Origin: a virus
DNA length: 30,123 nt
IMG/VR virus record: IMGVR_UViG_3300017733_000030
Location: 1-30,123 of that record
Strand: one strand, 5' to 3'
Shown here: one piece after another, positions 1 to 8,739 of the stretch
How positions within the stretch are numbered: position 1 is the first letter of the stretch
How the letters are laid out: each line of letters starts with the position of its first letter
The notes under the pieces: generated by a model
Told to the model about the DNA's origin: nothing
Database searches by the model: none
What the model saw: only the letters and a program-made list of their open reading frames with translations
Translations under genes and position numbers: made by a program

Positions 1-102
1 AAACCTACAGTTCCGCAAGCAGAGAACCTTACTGATCCTGCAACCACACAACAAATAGCACAGACTAAAGCTATAACATTAGAACAGCTATTAGCTAGCT
101 AG
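1..102 (+). CDS. 3' end of a rightward gene, truncated by the window edge
   Basis: Frame 1 is open from the first base to a TAG at 100-102 and encodes 33 residues ending in TLEQLLAS. The start lies outside the window. The composition (Gln, Thr, Ala) is unremarkable and I do not recognise the family. The gene converges with the minus-strand HTH gene, and the two overlap by 8 bases. Its direction is that of the late genes at the right edge. If the genome is circular or circularly permuted, this is probably the last gene of the late transcription unit. That link is inference. Confidence 0.55.
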   Translation, partial: KPTVPQAENLTDPATTQQIAQTKAITLEQLLAS

Positions 103-526
103 GTTCAACGTCTATAACCCTGGCCTCTTGCAATTCTGCTTGTTGTTGCCGAGCTTTTAATGTGCCGACAAGTTCACGAATACTATCGTTAGCTTCCAGT
201 ATATGAGTGTGAGTAGTTTCTACTTCTAGTTTAGCGGTGCGAGCTTCACGAGCTTCACGTCTACGCTTAAGAGAACGATACTCTTTAATCATAGAAGAAT
301 CACCAGCTATAGCCATCTCACGCATGCGTCTTTCAACCTGATCAAAGGAAGCTTCCTCGGCATCAAGCATCTGTTCCATAAACTCAGGGTCGCTTTTCTC
401 ATGACGACGTAACGTTTGCATAGTAATGCTGGCATCGCCACAAGCTTCTGCCCTAGTCTTACCCATAGCTATAGCCATTAACAAAGTGCTTCTAGTTTTA
501 GGATCGTCTAAAGCTTTTTTACTCAT
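95..526 (-). CDS. Small-terminase-like helix-turn-helix protein
   Basis: The 143-residue protein starts with a compact HTH of the type found in phage small terminase subunits (residues about 12-55: an Ala-rich helix, GKTRAEAC, a second helix ending in TLRRHEKSDPEF, then a Glu-rich helix). A long charged helical region, likely coiled coil, follows at residues 55-130 (KRRREAREARTAKLEVE). TerS proteins bind pac/cos DNA through such an HTH and oligomerise through the helical region. It overlaps the primase-helicase stop by 8 bases and is the last gene of the leftward unit. It lies about 17 kb from the large terminase and on the opposite strand, which is unusual for TerS. A DNA-binding regulator with the same fold is the alternative. 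Confidence 0.6.
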   Translation of the reverse strand: MSKKALDDPKTRSTLLMAIAMGKTRAEACGDASITMQTLRRHEKSDPEFMEQMLDAEEASFDQVERRMREMAIAGDSSMIKEYRSLKRRREAREARTAKLEVETTHTHILEANDSIRELVGTLKARQQQAELQEARVIDVEPS

Positions 527-3038
527 CTATGATTACCTTATCAAAGTCTACAACATAGACTCTGCGTTGTTTACCCATATGAAATATGCGTTCTTTCTTA
601 GCGCCAAGATGATCTTCAAGCCACCTACCAAAAGCTGTATGTTTCTCAAAAGGTAACGGTAACTTAGGACCCCATGGAGCGTTCTGGATACGCATAAGTT
701 CTATGGTAGAGATAGCTAACTTGCCTTCTTCCTCTATTGCGTAGACGGCAGTTGTTTCTGTTTCGTACGCCCAACGTAGTAGTTCAAGTATAGGGTTTTC
801 GGTGTCAGCTATTGAAGCATCACGTAGTATTAGGTCCCATGACTTATCAGGTAGTTGCCATTTAATGTCATTATCTATTTGTAGATCGTGAACAAAGTGT
901 TGCAACAAGTTGTAACCATATTGTAACACTCTGTAGTTATTGAGCTGACGACCTGACACACTGTCATCAAGTTCGTAATTGTCAGGTAGTTTAACAGAGT
1001 TAGTTAAATAGTTTTTATGCAACCACTTAAGGTAGACGTAACTAATAGTGTCCTCGAAATCTAATGAACCTAATGCCTCAGAGTTCTTACCCTCCATGGG
1101 TATGTTCACAATTATGGAACGATCTATGTGAGACTTCTCAGATAAGGTATCTTCACCAGTAACTATGACGGGACTGTCAGTAAGTATTTGAGCTACTTCA
1201 GCACGGTTAGTATTGACAGCTCCTTTGGTAGATACCTGACCTGTGTAAGTATCACGAAGTAATTGGTCAAGGGTTTTCTTAGCGTCATCTCTAGCACCTG
1301 GCCGGTACTCATCAAACCATATGGGGAATCCATTGGATGCCATGAAGTGTGATGAGATAGCAAACGGTGTGGTAGTAGTTAGGTTAGATGAGATCATCGA
1401 ACCAGAGAAATGAAAGATCATAAGAGATGTCAATGTAGTTTTACCTGATCCGCTAGTACCAGACAGGTGCAGTATTGGATACTCTTTGAAGAGAGTACGT
1501 AAAGGTGCAGTAGCTAACCAGCACAACACAGGCATAGTAACCTCAGGTTTATGTAGCTCTACTAAAGACTTAAGTATGCGTAAAGCATGTGCTTCTTGCA
1601 CGTTTTCAGACAACATAACATTAGTTTTGTCTAGTTTTAAACCAGTTTCTTTTGGGAGATACTTCCATTCTTGATCTCCAATAGAACCAGTAGGCCACAC
1701 GAAGTCGCCCCTATGTAATCCTATTCTTGAAGTCATCCTTCCCACAGGTTTCATTGTAGCCTCATTAAGAAGGAAGGACCCTAATTTCTGAGCATCAGTA
1801 GTGTTACCAAAGAACTGTCTAGTATTACGCTGTGACCAATCAATAAGTTTTTGAACAGATCTAAATTCTGTAGAGGATATAGAAACATTCCTACCAGTAG
1901 GTAGAAGCTTGCCTTCTATAGCCCACGTATCAGAATCTTCACCTATTAAAAAACGAGTAATGTCAATAGCCCAGTTAGATATCTCAGTTCCCTGAGAACC
2001 ATCACTAGTTAACCTGCGATACAAGTTACCTATCTTTGTAATCTTCTGTCGCTCACCATACGGCATCTGCCAGTTATTAAACAAGTCACGAATGTCCTGC
2101 TCCTGCATGTCAGCAACATCTTTATTATCAGGCAATGGAGTTAAAGAAACATACGCTTCCTTTCGATGCAACCACTCAGCTACCTGAGCACGACCAGATG
2201 TGCCAGCGGCATCACCATCAAACACAATAGATATGTCACGTTCAAGCCACACATCATCATCGTAAACTCCTAGTATCTCCTGAATGTTTTGGTTAGCGCC
2301 AGGGAAACCAACAACAACATATTCATTACCATACAAATACTCCATAACCCAAGTATCTGATTCCCCTTCACACATGATGACAGGCCCGTCAACATATTCC
2401 AATCTACGCAAAGCATCTCGTGTCCCGTAAAGAGCCATTTTGGACCCTACACCCGCTCTTTTACCACCACTACGAGACAATGTTTTGTATCCAATGATAC
2501 TACTGTACTTATCATAGTACGGTGCAAACACCATCTCGTTTGGCATAACATGGATGCCGAACTCAGACCTAAGAAAACCTACCGGAGGCAGGCAAGGATG
2601 AGTTTTCTGATAGTGGAAATGCCATATACGAGCAGACCTGTCATCATGGCGAGGATTAGGCCAACGAAATTCACGACCCATTATCTCTGGAGTGGTGTAG
2701 TCAACTCCATTAGATAACTGGGTAGCGTACAACACACGAGCTAAATCAATAGCTTGTTGTGTACTCCAATCAGTTTTGAAACGTAAGATAAGATCAATAG
2801 AAGAACCTTGAAATCCTTCAGCGAAATCACCTACACGCCATTCGTTACGTTGATTGCGATAGACATCAAGAGAAGGATTCTTATCTTCCCGAAAGGGACT
2901 TGAATAAGATAACCTAATCTTGCCGACTATCTGAGGTTCGTGACCAAAGTAAGATAAGACGACAGCCGGATGTAGTTCTTTCCGCAGAGTTCTAGCGTTA
3001 GCTTGTTGTGCTACAGAGTTCGCTACATCCGGTGTCAT
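519..3038 (-). CDS. TOPRIM primase-helicase fusion protein
   Basis: The 839-residue protein probably primes replication and unwinds DNA. Residues 43-88 resemble the CHC2-type primase N-terminus (SSPFREDKNPSLDVY, then GDFAEGFQGSSIDLIL), but the zinc-binding Cys residues are absent. A TOPRIM domain follows, with the acidic Glu in IMCEGESD (about 224) and the DxD in IVFDGDAAG (about 274-276). The C-terminal ATPase has a Walker A, GTSGSGKT, at about 527-534 and a Walker B, PIWFDE, at about 572-577. This layout matches phage and plasmid primase-helicase (DUF927/D5-like) fusions, not the T7 gp4 RecA-type helicase. It lies 12 bases after the DUF669-like gene and overlaps the HTH gene. No DNA polymerase is visible nearby. 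Confidence 0.85.
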   Translation of the reverse strand: MTPDVANSVAQQANARTLRKELHPAVVLSYFGHEPQIVGKIRLSYSSPFREDKNPSLDVYRNQRNEWRVGDFAEGFQGSSIDLILRFKTDWSTQQAIDLARVLYATQLSNGVDYTTPEIMGREFRWPNPRHDDRSARIWHFHYQKTHPCLPPVGFLRSEFGIHVMPNEMVFAPYYDKYSSIIGYKTLSRSGGKRAGVGSKMALYGTRDALRRLEYVDGPVIMCEGESDTWVMEYLYGNEYVVVGFPGANQNIQEILGVYDDDVWLERDISIVFDGDAAGTSGRAQVAEWLHRKEAYVSLTPLPDNKDVADMQEQDIRDLFNNWQMPYGERQKITKIGNLYRRLTSDGSQGTEISNWAIDITRFLIGEDSDTWAIEGKLLPTGRNVSISSTEFRSVQKLIDWSQRNTRQFFGNTTDAQKLGSFLLNEATMKPVGRMTSRIGLHRGDFVWPTGSIGDQEWKYLPKETGLKLDKTNVMLSENVQEAHALRILKSLVELHKPEVTMPVLCWLATAPLRTLFKEYPILHLSGTSGSGKTTLTSLMIFHFSGSMISSNLTTTTPFAISSHFMASNGFPIWFDEYRPGARDDAKKTLDQLLRDTYTGQVSTKGAVNTNRAEVAQILTDSPVIVTGEDTLSEKSHIDRSIIVNIPMEGKNSEALGSLDFEDTISYVYLKWLHKNYLTNSVKLPDNYELDDSVSGRQLNNYRVLQYGYNLLQHFVHDLQIDNDIKWQLPDKSWDLILRDASIADTENPILELLRWAYETETTAVYAIEEEGKLAISTIELMRIQNAPWGPKLPLPFEKHTAFGRWLEDHLGAKKERIFHMGKQRRVYVVDFDKVIIDE

Positions 3039-3050
3039 TCCCTTATCCCC

Positions 3051-3473
3051 CTAAAATTCTTCTATGGTTTCGTTAAGTGCCATGTATGTGCAACGAAGCC
3101 AAGGCCGTTGTGGGTCCCTGTCATTCTCATCAAAGGTAGTACGTACCTTTAGTTTTGCACCCATCAAGGCACGCTCAATTTCCATTTCATCAGGATCTTT
3201 AGCCCAGAAAGCTTCGTTAGCTACAGACGTAGCGGCCTCAAGCTTCGCAAATGCCATAGCATTGGCTCGACCATTAGATGAAAAGTAGGTGTTATCCCAG
3301 AAACGTTCTCCAGAATCTTCACCACCTACAACTTCGTGCCACAAACTAACAGATGGAAATCCGTTAGCTGTTTCACCAACACGACACTCAACAACGACTG
3401 TCGTATATTCGCCACCCTCTTCGGGTGTCCACCGCTCTTCTGCTGAAGAACGTAAATCACTAAATGAAGGCAT
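3051..3473 (-). CDS. DUF669-like putative ssDNA-binding protein
   Basis: The 140-residue acidic protein has a beta-rich core (EYTTVVVECRVGET, then SVSLWHEVVGGEDSGERFWDN) and a following helix, SNGRANAMAFAKLEA. This pattern fits DUF669-type phage proteins, thought to bind ssDNA and often encoded beside a Sak4-like ATPase, as here. The start is preceded by an AAGGAGAAGATT Shine-Dalgarno region. It lies between the Sak4-like gene (upstream) and the primase-helicase (downstream), which supports a role in replication or recombination. The family assignment rests on pattern and neighbourhood only. Confidence 0.55.
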   Translation of the reverse strand: MPSFSDLRSSAEERWTPEEGGEYTTVVVECRVGETANGFPSVSLWHEVVGGEDSGERFWDNTYFSSNGRANAMAFAKLEAATSVANEAFWAKDPDEMEIERALMGAKLKVRTTFDENDRDPQRPWLRCTYMALNETIEEF

Positions 3474-3493
3474 AATCTTCTCCTTTGTTTATT

Positions 3494-4225
3494 TTATTTA
3501 TTTAGCGTTTCTAATATTTTTTCAATAGTAGGATCAACAATGTATCCTTTATCATGCTGTTCTGCAATTTGCCACAAACGACATTTAGCATCAACAAGAT
3601 CAGTAGGTTCAAACTGCATAAGCTGACGAAGCTCGCCTTGCTTATCACGTTGCAGTTTCATAAACCCATGTATGTCTACTAAACCTGGCAAACGTTTACG
3701 TATCTGACCTTCCAACAATGGGCGCATGTAATGAGCCTCACGATCAGTAGCAGATATCAAACAAACATTCATAGGTTTCTTAGCACTAGGTTCAACAACA
3801 GACAAGAGATCCTCACATTGCATAAGCATATGATTAAGCACACGATTCCACGCATGGAACGTAAACTCAGCATCAGGATTAAACTCTTGGTTAGGTTGTT
3901 GAAGTTCACGCTTTAACTTTGTCTGATACAAAGTCAAGCTATCAAGAGTAAATGTTTCAAACGGATGCTCACCCTTTTTCAGGTAATCAATAATCCATTT
4001 AAGATCATCCTCTTCTTTAATGGGATAGACAACAGTATCAGCGTCATCTTGACCAGACTTATGCCAGTCATCCCAAAGAATTTTTATTCCGCCATACTTA
4101 GACTTAAAGCTAGCGCCTTCAACGTCAGCTATTAAACGAGGCCCAGGGCCAGACAAACCAAACGCTGTCTTACCTGAACCAAACACTCCATGTATGTGGA
4201 GGAATACTTTCAAATCATTCATCAA
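3494..4225 (-). CDS. Sak4-like RecA-fold phage ATPase
   Basis: The 243-residue P-loop protein has a Walker A, GVFGSGKT, at residues 13-20, a Walker-B-like hydrophobic strand ending in TLDSLT at about 93-98, and an ISATDRE strand near residue 157. The length and motif spacing match the AAA_24 / Sak4 single-strand-annealing family, a RecA-core protein that works with phage SSBs in recombination. It overlaps the upstream nuclease gene by 4 bases, so the two are probably translationally coupled. It is followed by the DUF669-like gene. The trio nuclease, annealing ATPase and SSB forms a recombination cassette. Confidence 0.75.
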   Translation of the reverse strand: MMNDLKVFLHIHGVFGSGKTAFGLSGPGPRLIADVEGASFKSKYGGIKILWDDWHKSGQDDADTVVYPIKEEDDLKWIIDYLKKGEHPFETFTLDSLTLYQTKLKRELQQPNQEFNPDAEFTFHAWNRVLNHMLMQCEDLLSVVEPSAKKPMNVCLISATDREAHYMRPLLEGQIRKRLPGLVDIHGFMKLQRDKQGELRQLMQFEPTDLVDAKCRLWQIAEQHDKGYIVDPTIEKILETLNK

Positions 4226-5133
4226 GTTCCTTTCTTGTGATCAACTTTCATTACGTATTCCCAATCTTGGTTAGCACTTTTCGCCTCACATGCGTCGTAA
4301 AAACTACACATAGAGGGACAAGTCCAAGTAGGGTTAGGTAAGTGTACCACGTCGGAACTTATTTGATGCAACAAATGAGTAATTTCATCCTCAGCTAACT
4401 TAATTCTTTCCGAATCAAAACGCATTTCATTAAGCTGAACATAAGGAGGCTTCGCTCGCTTGGTGTCTTTAATCTTTTTAATACGCAGATGACCACCAAA
4501 AGAAACAGGCGTATCATACACATGCTCCATGACCACAGCCATCGTACGCATCTGCCAATCAGAGTTCATCGGAGCCTGATCAACAGAAGCACCAGTCTTA
4601 AAGTCAATGATACCTAACTGTTCAGTAACCCGATCACGTACAATAAGATCAGGGCGACACCTAAGCTCCCAACCCAAGTCAATATACCAAGCATGATCTT
4701 CCTCCATAGAAACAATGTCATAACGATCAAAGAACTTATCTTCCTCAAACCAAAGAAAAGTATTAAACGCCATGACCTTAGCGTAAGGAACTATCTTCTC
4801 ATATATCTCAGACTGCACAATCTCATTATCTGAATAAGCCGCAATCCAAGAATCAATCTCACGCTTTGCTACCTCCATCGCAGACATAGGACCATACTCA
4901 GGCTGAACCATAACAGGTATACCAACCTCAATAAGGTAATGCACCAACGAACCAAGGCACATAGCATTAGCTTTCTTAGGCCCATCATACTCCCAGCCAT
5001 CCTCACGTGACCACTTAAACTTACGAGGACAAACACTGTACGTCACCAACCCAGTAGCGGACACACTGATCTTGCCTGCTGGGTTAAGCCGTTCACCTTC
5101 CTCATTGAATCTTTCTATTACTGTGCTATTCAT
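4222..5133 (-). CDS. PD-(D/E)XK Cas4/RecB-like nuclease with Fe-S cysteines
   Basis: The 303-residue nuclease has all the landmarks of the PDDEXK_1 / Cas4-RecB group. His65 lies in GSLVHYL, the first acidic residue is Asp162 in RCRPDLIV, Asp177 and Lys179 lie in IIDFKTG, and Gln194 lies in DWQMRT. Four cysteines suited to a 4Fe-4S cluster are split between the N-terminus (Cys35 in YSVCPRKF) and the C-terminus (Cys272, Cys276 and Cys282 in TCPSMCSFYDAC). Such proteins are exonucleases that process DNA ends for recombination. The start overlaps the small zinc-ribbon gene upstream by 8 bases, and the stop overlaps the Sak4-like ATPase start. Confidence 0.85.
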   Translation of the reverse strand: MNSTVIERFNEEGERLNPAGKISVSATGLVTYSVCPRKFKWSREDGWEYDGPKKANAMCLGSLVHYLIEVGIPVMVQPEYGPMSAMEVAKREIDSWIAAYSDNEIVQSEIYEKIVPYAKVMAFNTFLWFEEDKFFDRYDIVSMEEDHAWYIDLGWELRCRPDLIVRDRVTEQLGIIDFKTGASVDQAPMNSDWQMRTMAVVMEHVYDTPVSFGGHLRIKKIKDTKRAKPPYVQLNEMRFDSERIKLAEDEITHLLHQISSDVVHLPNPTWTCPSMCSFYDACEAKSANQDWEYVMKVDHKKGT

Positions 5134-5269
5134 TATTCTCCATTCTTTTGAACTGCATAAGAGCTTCAGCTACGCCACAAGAAGGACATATCCTTGTCTC
5201 GTTATCCAGTCTGCTTAACGCATAGTAGGGTTCTTCTATTGTATCTTGACACCAAGGACAATTACTCAT
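5126..5269 (-). CDS. 47-aa zinc-ribbon protein
   Basis: This small gene has an ATG at 5267-5269 and a TAG at 5126-5128. It encodes 47 residues with two CxxC knuckles (CPWC at 4-7 and CPSC at 28-31) separated by 20 residues, a classic treble-clef or zinc-ribbon spacing. It overlaps the 104-aa gene upstream and the nuclease downstream by 8 bases each, fills an otherwise empty gap and keeps the operon contiguous. It is probably a nucleic-acid or protein-binding accessory. No specific function can be assigned. Confidence 0.7.
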   Translation of the reverse strand: MSNCPWCQDTIEEPYYALSRLDNETRICPSCGVAEALMQFKRMENNE

Positions 5270-5576
5270 GAATCGTGTACCTTTCCTTAATTGAATTGGC
5301 TAGCTTGTCGTTCATATCTATAACGCAATCATCATAGTTATCGAACCAGCGACTGCCCCAAATAGAACATGAAGCGCTATTGCCAGCATCTTTACAGGCA
5401 TTATCGACAAGGATACTGTTCATAAACTTATGCTCATTCTCCACGCCTTCAACTTGCTTAGACTTGACATAAGCATGGACAATTAGATTCTGCCCATGAT
5501 CATATTCAAGTGTTGTCGAAAGAACTTCTGTCTGGTTCTCCTCTTTATCTTCTTCTTTACGCATAGGGTAAGTCAT
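5262..5576 (-). CDS. Hypothetical 104-aa protein
   Basis: I do not recognise this acidic soluble protein. It starts with a charged segment (MRKEEDKEENQTE), continues with a beta-like stretch (LEYDHGQNLIVHAYV), and has three Cys residues (SILVDNACKDAG, SASCSIWG, YDDCVIDM). A GAAAGGAAAAGTT ribosome binding site precedes the ATG. It overlaps the downstream zinc-ribbon gene by 8 bases and lies 37 bases after the DnaQ-like exonuclease, inside the replication operon. Confidence 0.6.
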   Translation of the reverse strand: MTYPMRKEEDKEENQTEVLSTTLEYDHGQNLIVHAYVKSKQVEGVENEHKFMNSILVDNACKDAGNSASCSIWGSRWFDNYDDCVIDMNDKLANSIKERYTIHE

Positions 5577-5613
5577 AACTTTTCCTTTCTTTTCTGTTTT
5601 TTTATTTAATTAT

Positions 5614-6372
5614 TTAAACAATGCCAGGGCGATAATCTTTTTCAGCAACACGCTGACGAGAAAAAGCACCGCATCCCTTACATTGATATTGAATATATGT
5701 CATAGTACGAGTACGTCTATAACCACGACGAATAACCTGCTTATGACCACACGTAGGACAACCATTCTTTTCGGTATACATATTCCAATTAGGATGATTG
5801 TTCATCCAAGGGCGTAACGCCATGTACACGTCGTACAATAAATTAATATCCTGCTTGTTGTACTTGACCATGGTTTTCCATGCCGCAGGATCACCTCGCA
5901 TACAGCCAGCCCACGTTTTAAAACCACCAGTGTCAGTCTTTACACCAATGTCTAAGTACTTACCTAAACTATTAAGATGATTAGTGGTGAACTTAAAATG
6001 TCTACGAGCTAGCTTGAGAGTATCAATAGAATTAACAGGAGATGCAGGACCAAGCCCATGTTTAACAAACCTGGCGTTAGCTTTTTTGTAATCAAAAGCA
6101 TCTCCATTATGAGCGACAATAACATCAGCTTCATCAAATAATTCATGCAGTTTCTTTACTACATGGAAATCATCTTCAGGATCTTTAGCATATGTCTTAG
6201 GGAAATCAGGAAGAGCACACGCATGTATAGTTTTCTGATGACCCCAACGCCAAGCAAAACAAAGGATGTACCACTCACGTTCATGAGCTATAACATCCTG
6301 TTGATAATGGCCCCACACATACGCCAAGTTAGGCGCAGTTTCAATGTCATAAAACAGAATCTTAGGTTCCAC
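5614..6372 (-). CDS. DnaQ-like 3'-5' exonuclease with C-terminal zinc ribbon
   Basis: The 252-residue protein begins with a GTG that shares its G with the stop of the preceding small gene (TAGTG). It carries the DEDDy exonuclease motifs: Asp9 and Glu11 in FYDIETAP, the ExoII region VIVAHNGDAFD at about 84-94, and YNKQD at 171-175. A zinc ribbon follows the nuclease fold (CPTC at 205-208 and CKGC at 231-234). DnaQ-family proteins degrade 3' ends during proofreading or recombination. As no polymerase is visible, this one may act on its own or with the host polymerase. The appended zinc ribbon probably binds DNA (inference). Confidence 0.8.
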   Translation of the reverse strand: MEPKILFYDIETAPNLAYVWGHYQQDVIAHEREWYILCFAWRWGHQKTIHACALPDFPKTYAKDPEDDFHVVKKLHELFDEADVIVAHNGDAFDYKKANARFVKHGLGPASPVNSIDTLKLARRHFKFTTNHLNSLGKYLDIGVKTDTGGFKTWAGCMRGDPAAWKTMVKYNKQDINLLYDVYMALRPWMNNHPNWNMYTEKNGCPTCGHKQVIRRGYRRTRTMTYIQYQCKGCGAFSRQRVAEKDYRPGIV

Positions 6373-6563
6373 TAAACATCCTCAGCTAACGTGCGTAACC
6401 TGACTGTAGGCCAACAGAAATCCATACCGTCATACTCATCAGCGAGCTGACCAAACAGTTCTCCATCTTCAGGTGCATACAAGTCATGGTTAGCGCAGTA
6501 GTTAGATGTGCAATACCCTTCTTCAATTCCGTATCTGAGCCAAGCTCCGAACGTCATACCCAT
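6372..6563 (-). CDS. Small conserved-type actinophage protein (63 aa)
   Basis: The N-terminus (TFGAWLRYGIEEGYC, then CANHD) has the pattern of short proteins often met in actinobacteriophage genomes. They share a W-L-x-Y-G-I-E-x-G-x-C segment and an acidic tail, and have no known function. That family memory is an inference from pattern. No Shine-Dalgarno precedes the ATG. Instead TATACT (6571-6576, minus strand) ends 7 bases before it, so a leaderless transcript is plausible. The stop overlaps the GTG of the exonuclease by one base. Confidence 0.65.
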   Translation of the reverse strand: MGMTFGAWLRYGIEEGYCTSNYCANHDLYAPEDGELFGQLADEYDGMDFCWPTVRLRTLAEDV

Positions 6564-6576
6564 GGATTAGAGTATA

Positions 6577-6894
6577 CTACCAATCCATGTCTTCTTCATC
6601 ATCTTCGTACCAAGCGTTAGGCCTGATGAATCTAATCACCATCTTTGAGATGCGACCATCCTCTACATCAACGTACACAGGATAAGAACCATCACCGTAG
6701 CCAGTACTACATACTGCACCAAGGTTAAATGTTCCAGCCATCTCATCGCTACATGAAACACTACAAGCATCTTCATATAACTTGTTTAACTTTTCATCCT
6801 TAGTATTATTATCAGCCAGAATATAGCAAGGATCTATTAACATCATCTGACCTGAGTCAACAGGTATCTCACCTATCTTTCTTAAATTACCCAT
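6577..6894 (-). CDS. Hypothetical 105-aa protein, DUF4241-like pattern
   Basis: This acidic soluble protein has the motifs MLIDPCYIL near the N-terminus and STGYGDGSYPVYVDVEDG near residue 63. The GDGxYPVYV core resembles DUF4241-type proteins found in phages and bacteria. It ends in a very acidic tail (YEDDEEDMDW). Its stop lies directly upstream of the TATACT box proposed for the next gene. The biochemical role is unknown. The family link is from motif memory only. Confidence 0.6.
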   Translation of the reverse strand: MGNLRKIGEIPVDSGQMMLIDPCYILADNNTKDEKLNKLYEDACSVSCSDEMAGTFNLGAVCSTGYGDGSYPVYVDVEDGRISKMVIRFIRPNAWYEDDEEDMDW

Positions 6895-6899
6895 TATCT

Positions 6900-8597
6900 T
6901 TATTTCCTTTCATTAGATAAAGCTTCAAAGTATTCTTCATACACCTTTATTTTATTAGACATATGCAAAGCAAGGTGCTCCTCTACAGTGTCTTCAGCTC
7001 GGAGGGATATAGCAGGGACAACATGAGTTGAACCTACCCTACGAACACGACCACGACATTGAATGAACTGTTGTAAGCTGGTTGGTTCCTGAGCGAACAC
7101 AAGCAAACCAGCGTTAGTAAGAGATACAGATTCAGACATCGTGCCACTAGTACAAACAAGAATCTTACGAGTCAGATCATTAACATCTTGAAAAGACCTA
7201 ATGATATGGTCCCTGGAGGCTTGCCTGGTATCACCAGTAATAATATTTACAAGAAATTTTTGAGGCAAACGCTCATCAAGCCCACGATAAATCATGCCAG
7301 CTACCTTAGAATGCTCACAAAATACAACAACATTACAATCAACATCTTCGAGTAGATCAATCATCGCATCAACCTTGGCAGAAGGAGTAGACAAACCCAT
7401 GACACGATTGGCGTCATTCAAAACAGGTCTACCATTAGCCCACTGTCTAAGCTTAGTGAACTTATCCAAATCATTTTTAGCGATAAGAATATTGTCATCC
7501 CAATCTGATATATAGGATTCCAACATTTGATCGTACCCTTTTCGCTGGAGTGTGTTCAAAGGAACCTTGATAACAGTATGCGGACCTTCTTCAGGTATCG
7601 TCATACCACGCATAGCATAAGCAACAGCTTTATCTCCGAACTGATTATGGGTAGTACGCCACCCACATATCTGAAGGTAATGTGTATGACCTGTTTCATT
7701 CCAACCAATACAATCTAAACCACCGTGCCAGTTCTCACGCATATTAAGAAAACGTTCACGCCAAGCAGTTAACGTAGGGAACTCTTTAGGTGCAAGGAAA
7801 CGCCATTGCGCCCACAAATCTTCGGGGTTACCAGTAGTAGGAGTAGCAGTTAACGCTATCCTTTTATCAGCATTACCAGCAAGAGTCCAACAACAACGAG
7901 TACGCAAAGCCTTAGGGCTTTTAATCCTATGTGATTCATCGATAATAACCGAGTTATATTCATGGAAATCAAGTTCCCCTGCCGGAAGCTTCTTACTATT
8001 AGGCCAATGCTTACAACTAACATGCTTAATAAGGTTATCGTAAGAGATAATAACAAAATTGACATCCTCAACATGCTTTAACCTAGTCTTTCGTTCCTTG
8101 GCATCACCAACAATAGTAATATAATCTGCGCCAGGGAACACAGTCTCGATCTCTTTAGTCCACACGGGTATAGCAACCTTCGGGCAGACAATAATATTAG
8201 GAGCTAACCTAAAATTATTATCCAAAGCACACAAAGCAGAACGAGTCTTACCTAAACCAGTGCCGTCGTTAATAAACAAAGACTTATTCTCACATCCAAC
8301 ATGGCCAAGCTTCTGACCTGTCCACCACTGATAACCAAACCATTCATCAGAGTTCTCAACAATACTTTTACGAGACTCCAATGACAAACGCTGATCACCC
8401 CATTGATGTATACGATCCACGCCCTCTTGATTAATTCTTTTCAAATCATAATGATCAGACAAACGAATATCCCAAGCAGAAAGATACGTATCAGGCAACG
8501 TAACATACTGACCTTCATGAGGAGTCTTAGTATATATACGCCAATCTTTTATATCAGGTCGGTATTCGACAATATCATTTTCCTTCAACTGGAACAT
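6900..8597 (-). CDS. SNF2/SF2 DNA helicase-translocase
   Basis: The 565-residue protein has SF2 motifs in order: Walker A DGTGLGKTRS at about 111-120, the DESH box (IIDESHRIKS) at about 218-227, motif III ALTATPTTG at about 248-256, and motif VI QCRGRVRRVG in the C-terminal half. These match SNF2-like helicases of phage replication modules, which remodel forks or displace proteins. The reading frame is open up to 8657, but the ATG at 8595-8597 (MFQLKEND) is preferred. It follows a GAAAGGGTGG stretch, avoids an odd hydrophobic N-terminus, and is overlapped by a coupled 54-aa ORF upstream. Confidence 0.85.
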   Translation of the reverse strand: MFQLKENDIVEYRPDIKDWRIYTKTPHEGQYVTLPDTYLSAWDIRLSDHYDLKRINQEGVDRIHQWGDQRLSLESRKSIVENSDEWFGYQWWTGQKLGHVGCENKSLFINDGTGLGKTRSALCALDNNFRLAPNIIVCPKVAIPVWTKEIETVFPGADYITIVGDAKERKTRLKHVEDVNFVIISYDNLIKHVSCKHWPNSKKLPAGELDFHEYNSVIIDESHRIKSPKALRTRCCWTLAGNADKRIALTATPTTGNPEDLWAQWRFLAPKEFPTLTAWRERFLNMRENWHGGLDCIGWNETGHTHYLQICGWRTTHNQFGDKAVAYAMRGMTIPEEGPHTVIKVPLNTLQRKGYDQMLESYISDWDDNILIAKNDLDKFTKLRQWANGRPVLNDANRVMGLSTPSAKVDAMIDLLEDVDCNVVVFCEHSKVAGMIYRGLDERLPQKFLVNIITGDTRQASRDHIIRSFQDVNDLTRKILVCTSGTMSESVSLTNAGLLVFAQEPTSLQQFIQCRGRVRRVGSTHVVPAISLRAEDTVEEHLALHMSNKIKVYEEYFEALSNERK

Positions 8598-8739
8598 ACC
8601 TATGCACCACCCTTTCGTTACTAGTAATAAAAACATCTTCATTGTGAAGAGTGTCAATTAAATTATTTATATCAGTGTCTACATTCTTATTAGACTGAGC
8701 TTCATACTTCATAAGTATCGTCAATTCAATAACATCCAT
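8575..8739 (-). CDS. 54-aa ORF coupled to the helicase gene
   Basis: The ATG at 8737-8739 shares its A with the TAA of the preceding 62-aa gene (TAATG), and GAAGGATAA lies just upstream. The frame runs 54 codons to a TGA at 8575-8577, overlapping the helicase start by 23 bases. The product is acidic and mostly helical (MDVIELTILMKYEAQ to YVPVEGK). I do not recognise it. It fills the gap between two genes and supports the shorter helicase start through stop-start coupling. Confidence 0.55.
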   Translation of the reverse strand: MDVIELTILMKYEAQSNKNVDTDINNLIDTLHNEDVFITSNERVVHRYVPVEGK

